Source: Woeseiaceae bacterium | GTDB lineage: Bacteria > Pseudomonadota > Gammaproteobacteria > Steroidobacterales > Woeseiaceae | NCBI GenBank assembly: GCA_013138675.1 | Contig: WTCH01000199.1 | Location: 1 to 7,563, forward strand | Reading direction: 5' to 3' | Length of the DNA: 7,563 nucleotides | Shown: positions 1-5,245 of the stretch, one piece after another | Layout: each line of letters opens with the position of its first letter | Numbering within the stretch: position 1 is the stretch's first letter | The notes under the pieces: model-generated | The model's input: only the letters and a program-made list of their open reading frames with translations | Told to the model about the DNA's origin: nothing | Database searches by the model: none | Translations under genes and position numbers: made by a program

Positions 1-127
1 AACGATCAAGGACATGGCGGTCGTGCTTGAGAATCAAAAACTCATGACGCGCGAGGAAGCCGAACCCGCGATCCGTTCATTCCTCACAAAGATGTACGAC
101 GACTCGCAAAAGCAATCAGGCTTCTGA
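1..127 (+). CDS. 3' end of an unidentified protein-coding gene
   Basis: An open frame enters from the left edge (first full codon at base 2) and stops at TGA 125-127, giving the last 41 residues of a protein. The visible tail is charged and predicted helical; it includes the stretch MTREEAEPAIRSFLTKMYDD and ends SGF. I do not recognise the family. No membrane segment, metal motif or repeat is visible. The reading is supported by its being open to the window edge, by an amino acid composition typical of a soluble protein, and by its stop lying only 9 bases before the next start on the same strand, which suggests co-transcription with the TPR gene. The start and most of the gene lie outside the window. 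Confidence 0.6.
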   Translation, partial: TIKDMAVVLENQKLMTREEAEPAIRSFLTKMYDDSQKQSGF

Positions 128-136
128 ACGTCTACA

Positions 137-1690
137 ATGGCCACCGTGGGTGGGGCTTCAAAATTCTGGGAAGAGGTTAAGCGGCGCAAGGTCGTACGCG
201 TCGTCATTGCCTATCTGATTGTCGGCTGGGGCCTGATCCAGATCGCCGACGTCACACTCGACCCACTGCATCTGCCTGAGTGGGCCGGCACGCTGGTCAT
301 ATGGCTTATCGGGCTCGGCTTTCCGATTGCCGTCATTCTTGCCTGGGTACTCGATGTAACACCCGAAGGTGTGAAAGTTACCAAAGCCGCGAGTGGAGAT
401 GCAGAACCTGCCGACGCGTCGATAGCCGTGTTGCCGTTCGTCAACATGAGCGGTGACCCTGAGAACGAATACTTCAGTGATGGTCTTTCAGAAGAGCTGC
501 TCAACCTTCTCGCCCGGCTGCAATCGCTTCGCGTCTGCTCGCGCACCTCGTCATTTGCATTGAAAGGTAAGGACCTCGATATGCCGTCGATCGCGAGGCA
601 ACTCGGTGTACGGCATGTACTTGAAGGCAGTGTGCGTCGCTCGGGAGATCGCGTTCGCATAACGGCACAGTTCATTGACGCCGTGGACGACCGGCATCTG
701 TGGTCGGAGACGTACGATCGTGAGCTGCAGGACATCTTTGCGGTACAAGACGAGATCGCCACACACATCGTCGAAGCATTGAAATTGTCGCTCACTTCAG
801 ATGAACAGCAAGCCATTCAGTCAACAACGGAAGATGCCAATGCGCTGGATTACTACCTTCGCGGTCGCGAACAATATCACCGCACCGAGCCCGATCATCT
901 TGATAAATCACGCGAGATGTTCGAGGCGGCGATTCGCGTTGATCCGGAATATGCGCTCGCCTGGGCGGGCCTGACGTATATATTCGTGGATACCTATTGG
1001 TACAGAGACAAAGAAGCCAAGTGGATCGAACTGGCTCACGAGGCGAGTCGCAAGGCCATTGAATTTGCTCCGCACCTTGCGGAGTCCCACGGTGCGCGCG
1101 GCTATGCCTATTATGTTCACGAGCAATACGACAAGGCCGAAGCTGAATTCGAACAGGCTATTGCAATCAATCCTCGATTGTTTGAGCCCATTCATTTTTA
1201 TGCGCAAATGACCCGAATATTGGGTCAATATGAGAAATCAGCCGAATTGTATTGCCGCGCGGCCGAAGTGCGCCCCGAGGATTACCAGACGACGGCATTG
1301 GGTGCCTCAATGTTCGCCATGCTGGGTGACTCGCAACGCGCGAACGAGTTGTTGGAAGAACACCTCGACCGGGCCAAACGCGCTCTCGAATTGCATCCCG
1401 ATGATGCGCGTGCCTTATGTCTTGGCGCGCTCGCGTATCTTAATCTGGGCGATGAGAAGACGGGCCTTGACTGGTTAAACCGGTCGCAAGCTGCAAATCC
1501 GAATTCGCCGAACGTATTCTACAACTCAGCCTGCTTTCACTCGCTATCAGGCGACGTGGAAACCGCTCTCGACTGCCTTGAAAAGGCAGCGGAACTGGGT
1601 GCACGCAACAAACGCATGTGGGAATCGGACAGCGATCTCGCGAACATTGGAGATCAGCCGCGATTCAAGGCGCTACTGGATCGCATCTGA
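137..1690 (+). CDS. Membrane-anchored TolB-like domain / TPR-repeat protein
   Basis: A 517-residue protein of a type abundant in gammaproteobacteria and often annotated as TPR, TolB-like or adenylate cyclase-related. Residues 9-21 form a basic 'KFWEEVKRRKVVR' leader. Two membrane helices follow (about 23-40 and 51-73), then the family signature LDVTPEGVK (72-80). Residues 95-217 are the TolB/FlgO-like domain (IAVLPFVNMSGDPENEYFSDG, then VLEGSVRRSGDRVRITAQ and HLWSETYDREL). From about 237 to 490 there are degenerate TPR units, with motifs such as A-W-A-G (275-278), ARGYAYYVHEQYDKAEAEFEQA (from 320) and ALAYLNLGDEKTGLDWL (from 431). By the positive-inside rule both ends should be cytoplasmic. 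Unlike CadC/ToxR relatives there is no winged-helix domain, and unlike the cyclase-fused members there is no catalytic domain, so a scaffold or sensor role is an inference. No good Shine-Dalgarno precedes ATG 137; coupling to the gene ending 9 bases upstream is possible. Its 3' end overlaps the opposing esterase by 26 bases. Confidence 0.88.
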   Translation: MATVGGASKFWEEVKRRKVVRVVIAYLIVGWGLIQIADVTLDPLHLPEWAGTLVIWLIGLGFPIAVILAWVLDVTPEGVKVTKAASGDAEPADASIAVLPFVNMSGDPENEYFSDGLSEELLNLLARLQSLRVCSRTSSFALKGKDLDMPSIARQLGVRHVLEGSVRRSGDRVRITAQFIDAVDDRHLWSETYDRELQDIFAVQDEIATHIVEALKLSLTSDEQQAIQSTTEDANALDYYLRGREQYHRTEPDHLDKSREMFEAAIRVDPEYALAWAGLTYIFVDTYWYRDKEAKWIELAHEASRKAIEFAPHLAESHGARGYAYYVHEQYDKAEAEFEQAIAINPRLFEPIHFYAQMTRILGQYEKSAELYCRAAEVRPEDYQTTALGASMFAMLGDSQRANELLEEHLDRAKRALELHPDDARALCLGALAYLNLGDEKTGLDWLNRSQAANPNSPNVFYNSACFHSLSGDVETALDCLEKAAELGARNKRMWESDSDLANIGDQPRFKALLDRI

Positions 1691-2582
1691 GCGCCCGACG
1701 TACGTAGGCGCCAATTTTCTTCGCTGCTTTCTTACTCTCCGGCACCTGGAGCAGGAACGCCTGGAACACATGCCACATACCAGGCCAGATTTCGATCTCG
1801 ACCTCGCCTCCGGCGGCCTTCACCTTCTCGGCCGCGCGCGTCGAGTCGCTGAGCAGGATTTCATCCTCTCCGACCTGGATGTATATCGGTGGCAAGCCGG
1901 ATAAGTAGGCATACACGGGCGAGACCAGAGGACTCTTCAGTTCTTCTTCGCGACAGTAGTAGGCTGCAACAATCGGCATGTCCTCGGGCTGAAACCAAGG
2001 GTCTTTTTTCGCACGTGTCGTCATCGACTCGCCGGTCGCAGCGAGATCAAGCCAGGGGGACAATAGGCACGCTGCTGCCGGCAGCGGATCGCCCGCATGA
2101 CGTAGTGACAGCAAGGTTGCCATCGTCAAGCCGCCGCCGGCTGAGTCACCTGCGATCACGATATTTTCGGCGGCGTAACCATCCGCCAGCAGTGAACGAT
2201 AAAGATCGACAGCGTCGTCGATAGCAGCCGGGAACGGATGCTCCGGCGCCAGCCGATACTCCGGCAGCAATGCTTTAATCCCTGAGTATTTGGCAAGGTA
2301 GCTGACGAGCTGCCGATGCGTAGCGCAGTTGCCCATGACGTAGGCGCCGCCGTGCAGGTAGAGAAGAAGCTTGTCCTCCGGAGACCCTTCTGGCCTCAGC
2401 CACTCGGCGTGCAATCTATTAACCTCGGCTTGCTCGACCTTCACTTTACTGGCTGTCCATAGGACCTTTGCCGCCGCATGCCAGGTCTTGCGCATGGCAT
2501 GCACATCGGCCTTTTCTGCATCGATGGTTTTGAAAAACGCACGGGTGGTTCGGCGAACAAATTTAGCGCGCAGGCTTGTCAT
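1665..2582 (-). CDS. HSL-family (family IV) alpha/beta-hydrolase, esterase/lipase
   Basis: A 305-residue carboxylic-ester hydrolase of the hormone-sensitive-lipase group, presumably cytoplasmic as no signal peptide is visible. The oxyanion-hole motif is HGGAY (77-81), a variant of the usual HGGG. It is followed by the family segment PEYRLAPEHPFPAA (107-120) with DDAVDLYRSLL after it. The nucleophile elbow is GDSAGG (145-150) with Ser147; the acid is Asp240 in VGEDEILLSDS; the base is His271 in PGMWHVFQ. Length and motif spacing are normal, so the enzyme should be active. Substrate cannot be read from sequence: short acyl esters or lactones are typical of relatives. The ATG at 2582 is only 17 bases from the divergent dehalogenase start, has no Shine-Dalgarno, and sits 6 bases after a TATCAT element, suggesting a leaderless mRNA. 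A start at Met30 is possible but would remove part of the cap region. The 3' end overlaps the TPR gene. Confidence 0.92.
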   Translation of the reverse strand: MTSLRAKFVRRTTRAFFKTIDAEKADVHAMRKTWHAAAKVLWTASKVKVEQAEVNRLHAEWLRPEGSPEDKLLLYLHGGAYVMGNCATHRQLVSYLAKYSGIKALLPEYRLAPEHPFPAAIDDAVDLYRSLLADGYAAENIVIAGDSAGGGLTMATLLSLRHAGDPLPAAACLLSPWLDLAATGESMTTRAKKDPWFQPEDMPIVAAYYCREEELKSPLVSPVYAYLSGLPPIYIQVGEDEILLSDSTRAAEKVKAAGGEVEIEIWPGMWHVFQAFLLQVPESKKAAKKIGAYVRRALRCDPVAP

Positions 2583-2587
2583 GTCAG

Positions 2588-2594
2588 TATGATA
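2588..2594. promoter_or_regulatory. Symmetric -10 element, candidate bidirectional promoter
   Basis: The 7-base TATGATA reads as TATGAT on the plus strand (2588-2593) and TATCAT on the minus strand (2594-2589), each matching the sigma-70 -10 consensus TATAAT at five of six positions. In both directions exactly six bases separate the element from the ATG of the gene it faces (A at 2600 on plus, A at 2582 on minus). Predicted starts would therefore coincide with the start codons, 18 bases apart. No Shine-Dalgarno is present on either side, consistent with leaderless transcripts. No convincing -35 or extended -10 (TGn) is seen on either strand, which weakens the call. Confidence 0.5.
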
Positions 2595-2599
2595 CGGCT

Positions 2600-3505
2600 A
2601 TGAAGGCGCTACGCACACCCGAAGATCGCTTTGCTGGCCTGCCCGGCTATGACTTCGAACCGCATTACGTGGATATCGACGGCCTGCGCATGCACTACGT
2701 CGCCGAAGGGCCTGCCGATGCCGCACCTGTTTTGTTGCTGCACGGCGAGCCGAGCTGGTCGTATTTGTATCGCAAGATGATCCCACCACTGGTCGCGGCC
2801 GGGCACCGCGTCATCGCGCCGGACCTTATCGGCTTTGGCAAGTCGGACAAACCGACGCGGCAAAGTGACTACAGCTATGCGGGCCACGTCGAATGGATGC
2901 GACAGTTCATCGAAGCGCTTGACCTGAACAACATCACGTTGTTCTGCCAGGACTGGGGATCACTGATCGGCCTGCGCGTCGCGGCGGAAAACGAAGCCCG
3001 CTTTGCTCGAATTGCGCTTGGCAATGGCGGCTTACCGACTGGCGACCATGAGCCACCCAAGGCATTCAAGATCTGGCGCGCATTTGCCCGCTGGAGCCCA
3101 TGGTTCCCGATCGGGCGCATCCTCCAGAAAGCGACGGTTAGCGACTTATCGGACGATGTCGTGGCTGCTTATGACGCGCCCTTCCCATCGGCAAAATTCA
3201 AAGCCGGCACGCGCGCGTTTCCCAAGCTGGTACCCACGACACCCGATGACCCTGCCGCCGATGCGAATCGGGCTGCCTGGGATGTATTCAGGCATTGGGA
3301 AAAACCGTTCCTGACGACGTTCAGCAACCGCGACCCGATCACACGGGCAATGAAAAAGCCGTTCCAGGAGCTGGTGCCGGGCGCAAAGAACCAGGATCAC
3401 GTGACGATACGCGACGCCGGGCATTTCCTGCAGGAAGACAAGGGCGAAGAACTCGCCGATGTGTTGATCGGGTTTATTTCTCCAGAAACTGGAGCTTGTC
3501 CTTAA
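2600..3505 (+). CDS. Haloalkane dehalogenase, subfamily I (DhlA-like)
   Basis: A 301-residue alpha/beta-hydrolase predicted to cleave carbon-halogen bonds hydrolytically, giving an alcohol and halide. Key residues are in place: HGEPSWSYLYRKM (48-60), nucleophile Asp118 and halide-binding Trp119 in QDWG (117-120), acid Asp245 in FSNRD, base His275 in RDAGHFLQE, and a probable second halide-binding Trp159 in AFKIW. The segment AYDAPFPSAKFKAGTRAFPKLV (from 190) closely follows Xanthobacter DhlA. Trp119 and Trp159 are about ten residues closer than the equivalent DhlA pair, as expected if it lacks the cap-domain insertion known from DhlA. The order nucleophile, Asp acid, His places it in subfamily I. 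I chose ATG 2600 because MKALRTPEDRF is the normal family start; an in-frame TTG at 2576 would run into the divergent esterase gene. No signal peptide. Substrate is unknown; some members act poorly on synthetic halides. Its end overlaps fdxA by 32 bases. Confidence 0.9.
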   Translation: MKALRTPEDRFAGLPGYDFEPHYVDIDGLRMHYVAEGPADAAPVLLLHGEPSWSYLYRKMIPPLVAAGHRVIAPDLIGFGKSDKPTRQSDYSYAGHVEWMRQFIEALDLNNITLFCQDWGSLIGLRVAAENEARFARIALGNGGLPTGDHEPPKAFKIWRAFARWSPWFPIGRILQKATVSDLSDDVVAAYDAPFPSAKFKAGTRAFPKLVPTTPDDPAADANRAAWDVFRHWEKPFLTTFSNRDPITRAMKKPFQELVPGAKNQDHVTIRDAGHFLQEDKGEELADVLIGFISPETGACP

Positions 3506-3797
3506 CGTCTCGCCACTCGTCGGCATCCTCGGGCGGGTCTTTCATCTCGGTGATGACAGGCCACTGCTCCGACAGCTCGGCGTTGATCTCGGTGAATTTC
3601 TCCTGACCTTCGGGTAGCTCATCCTCAGAGTAGATAGCCTCGACCGGACACTCGGGCTCGCAAAGCGTGCAGTCGATGCACTCTTCAGGGTCAATCACGA
3701 GGAAGTTCGGTCCCTCGTGAAAGCAGTCAACCGGGCAAACCTCGACACAGTCGGTCAATTTGCACTTAATACAGGATTCGGTGACAACGAACGTCAT
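3474..3797 (-). CDS. fdxA: 7Fe ferredoxin ([3Fe-4S][4Fe-4S]), FdxA / Azotobacter FdI type
   Basis: A 107-residue cytoplasmic electron carrier. Cysteines lie at 9, 12, 17, 21, 25, 40, 43, 46 and 50. Allowing for loss of Met, this matches Azotobacter vinelandii FdI: Cys9, 17 and 50 would hold the 3Fe-4S cluster, Cys21, 40, 43 and 46 the 4Fe-4S cluster, and Cys12 and 25 would be non-ligands. CIDCTLCEPECPVEAI (40-55) is the second cluster motif. The acidic C-terminal half (about 56-107) is the usual FdI-type extension, with TEINAELSEQWPVITEMK typical. The start is supported by TGAGGA seven bases upstream. It is the last gene of the minus-strand cluster, 48 bases after the MBL-fold gene. Its redox partner is not in this window. 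The stop lies inside the 3' end of the opposing dehalogenase gene. Confidence 0.95.
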   Translation of the reverse strand: MTFVVTESCIKCKLTDCVEVCPVDCFHEGPNFLVIDPEECIDCTLCEPECPVEAIYSEDELPEGQEKFTEINAELSEQWPVITEMKDPPEDADEWRDVKDKLQFLEK

Positions 3798-3804
3798 TTG
3801 ATGG

Positions 3805-3810
3805 TCCTCA
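3805..3810 (-). promoter_or_regulatory. Ribosome binding site of fdxA
   Basis: TGAGGA on the minus strand, seven bases before the fdxA ATG. It is a stronger Shine-Dalgarno than those of most genes here, which fits a separately and well translated ferredoxin even if it is co-transcribed with the genes upstream. Confidence 0.65.
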
Positions 3811-3845
3811 ATTTCTGGCCCGCGTACGCTATGCGAAGTCTCTGA

Positions 3846-4688
3846 TCAAATCAACCTGTTCCATTGTTTGTTGCTCTGTTCCACAATCCCGTCTGCCTCG
3901 AATTTAAGGACATGAGCAAGCAATGAGCGCTCCGCCCAACCGTACAGCTTGGGATCCACATCCTGGTAAACGTGCGGCACGAGTTCGTGTGTGGTTAGCC
4001 CCGGGTGTGCTTCTACCGCTGCCAGCACTTTAGTTTCGCGCTCCAGGCGATGTTCGATGATCCAGTCGATGGCCCGTGACGGGTCCTCGATCACCTCGCC
4101 GTGGCCGGGTGCCAGCGCGGCGCATTGCAATTCCCTGCAACGCTCCAGTGACTCAATGTAGTGCTTCATGTTGCCGTCGGGTGGGTCGATGACGACAGTG
4201 GAACCATCAATGACGTGGTCGCCCGTGAAGAGCCAATTGAGTGACGCGTGCCGATAGCACAGGTGATTGGATGCGTGCCCGGGTGTGTGTACCGCTTCGA
4301 GTCGAAACTCCGCGGTCTCGAGAACATCACCGTCACCCAGGATTCTCGTTGGTGAAAACGTCTTGTCCTGATACTGACCAACGGGTGCCGGGATGCCGAG
4401 CACCTCGGCTCCGGTTGCTTCTGCCAGCGCTGCCACAGCCGGCGAGTGATCCGGGTGCGTGTGTGTTGCGAGAATCCATCGGATACAACTATTTGATTTT
4501 TCAATGATGTTTTCGATGTGCTCCGCGATCGCCGGTCCTGGGTCGATGACAGCGATTTCAATCTCGCCAACGAGGTAGGTGTTGGTACCCGGCCCCGTCA
4601 TCATCGACGGGTTGGGCGCAACGACGCGGCGGACGCCCGGCGTTATCTCAGCGAATGCCGGCAGCATCCGCGTCACCGGTTTCGACAT
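3846..4688 (-). CDS. Metallo-beta-lactamase-fold hydrolase, LACTB2-like
   Basis: A 280-residue MBL-fold metallohydrolase. The N-terminal family block is VRRVVAPNPSMMTGPGTNTYLVG (from 19). Metal ligands follow the canonical pattern: HTHPDH (His76, His78, Asp80, His81), His138 in HTPGH, Asp157 in TGDHV, and His196 in APGHGE, so a dinuclear zinc site is expected. Residues about 205-275 form the winged-helix tail seen in LACTB2-like proteins (SRAIDWIIEHRLERETKVL, then LLAHVLKFEADGIVE). Human LACTB2 is a ribonuclease, but bacterial members are mostly uncharacterised, so nuclease versus thioester or other hydrolase activity is open. No signal peptide. ATG 4688 lies inside the end of the SRPBCC gene (41-base overlap); Met8 at 4667 is an alternative start and neither has a clear Shine-Dalgarno. 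Translational coupling to the upstream gene is likely. Confidence 0.9.
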   Translation of the reverse strand: MSKPVTRMLPAFAEITPGVRRVVAPNPSMMTGPGTNTYLVGEIEIAVIDPGPAIAEHIENIIEKSNSCIRWILATHTHPDHSPAVAALAEATGAEVLGIPAPVGQYQDKTFSPTRILGDGDVLETAEFRLEAVHTPGHASNHLCYRHASLNWLFTGDHVIDGSTVVIDPPDGNMKHYIESLERCRELQCAALAPGHGEVIEDPSRAIDWIIEHRLERETKVLAAVEAHPGLTTHELVPHVYQDVDPKLYGWAERSLLAHVLKFEADGIVEQSNKQWNRLI

Positions 4689-5196
4689 ATGTTTTCAAGC
4701 GCTGCAGCGCTTCACCGATAACGTAGTCAACCGGGCCGGCCATTTCCTCCAGTCCACCCGGCCGATAGCCACCAACAATGTAAGAGAAACGAACGGTCGT
4801 TCCGTCTTCGGCGTCGAAGAACTCCCAGGTCATGTTGCCGTCCACGCCGAGCAGCCCCAGTGGACCAAGCCCACCGGTCAGTCGCAAGAGTACGTTGGGG
4901 TTAACGAACGTCACTGTCAGGTGCACCACACCGGCATGCTCGCCGATGGCTTCACAAAAACAACCCTGTGGAGCCGGGTCAATGCTCATCTTGCTAGCAT
5001 CGCCGGAAATCGTGTGATCGCTGCTCCACCACTGCCCGACTTCGTGGACGGCCGCCCGCCATGCATCTTGTCGCGGTGCCGCAATCGTCACCTCGTGCAC
5101 GAGTGAGAACCCGCCAGGTGCGGCATCGATAACTTCGCCGTTCGCCATGCCAGCGAAGAATATGGAGGCAAGCAATGCAGCGAGAAAACGTTTCAT
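4648..5196 (-). CDS. Exported SRPBCC (START/AHA1-like) domain protein
   Basis: A 182-residue protein with a clear Sec signal peptide: MKRF, a hydrophobic core to about residue 16, and probable cleavage after ANG (20). The mature part is one SRPBCC helix-grip domain: FSLVHEVTIAAPRQDAWRAAV (from 30), WWSSDHTISGDA (56-67), GCFCEAIG (78-85), then LTGGLGPLGLLGVDGNMTW and VRFSYIVGGYRPGGL. The fold binds hydrophobic ligands in a cavity; no ligand can be named. An exported form of this usually cytosolic domain is notable. The frame stays open upstream to 5403, but I place the start at ATG 5196: the signal peptide begins there, AGGA lies six bases upstream, and a longer reading would run deep into the divergent rhomboid gene. 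It is first in the minus-strand cluster and overlaps the MBL-fold gene by 41 bases. Confidence 0.85.
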   Translation of the reverse strand: MKRFLAALLASIFFAGMANGEVIDAAPGGFSLVHEVTIAAPRQDAWRAAVHEVGQWWSSDHTISGDASKMSIDPAPQGCFCEAIGEHAGVVHLTVTFVNPNVLLRLTGGLGPLGLLGVDGNMTWEFFDAEDGTTVRFSYIVGGYRPGGLEEMAGPVDYVIGEALQRLKTYVETGDADAAGIR

Positions 5197-5202
5197 TGGT
5201 GT

Positions 5203-5206
5203 TCCT
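5203..5206 (-). promoter_or_regulatory. Ribosome binding site deciding the SRPBCC start
   Basis: AGGA on the minus strand, six bases before ATG 5196. It supports the start that yields a signal peptide over the much longer upstream open frame. Confidence 0.6.
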
Positions 5207-5209
5207 GTC

Positions 5210-5219
5210 TTGGCGCCAA
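5210..5219. promoter_or_regulatory. 10-base perfect palindrome between divergent genes, possible operator
   Basis: TTGGCGCCAA is a perfect inverted repeat in the 49-base spacer between the SRPBCC cluster and the rhomboid gene, the natural place for a shared control site. It contains a NarI/KasI-type GGCGCC core that can arise by chance in GC-rich DNA, and no second copy is seen nearby. The regulator, if any, is unknown. Confidence 0.25.
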
Positions 5220-5245
5220 AACGGCTGTTAAGCTTACCCGAATCT

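Noticed and set aside
2576..2599. TTG start adding eight residues to the dehalogenase
   Set aside because: It would overlap the divergent esterase start. MKALRTPEDRF is the standard family N-terminus, and no ribosome binding site precedes the TTG.
3443..3457. Minus-strand hairpin GGCGA/TCGCC downstream of fdxA as a terminator
   Set aside because: Only five pairs, lying in dehalogenase codons and followed by a weak CTTGTCTT tract; it cannot be told from chance.
4579..5106. Plus-strand open frame opposite the MBL and SRPBCC genes
   Set aside because: Antisense shadow of two well-supported genes; its translation shows no recognisable domain.
5147..5245. Upstream extension of the rhomboid frame
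   Set aside because: It overlaps the SRPBCC signal peptide region on the other strand and has no homology-like content before the MNDDMRVVFES start.
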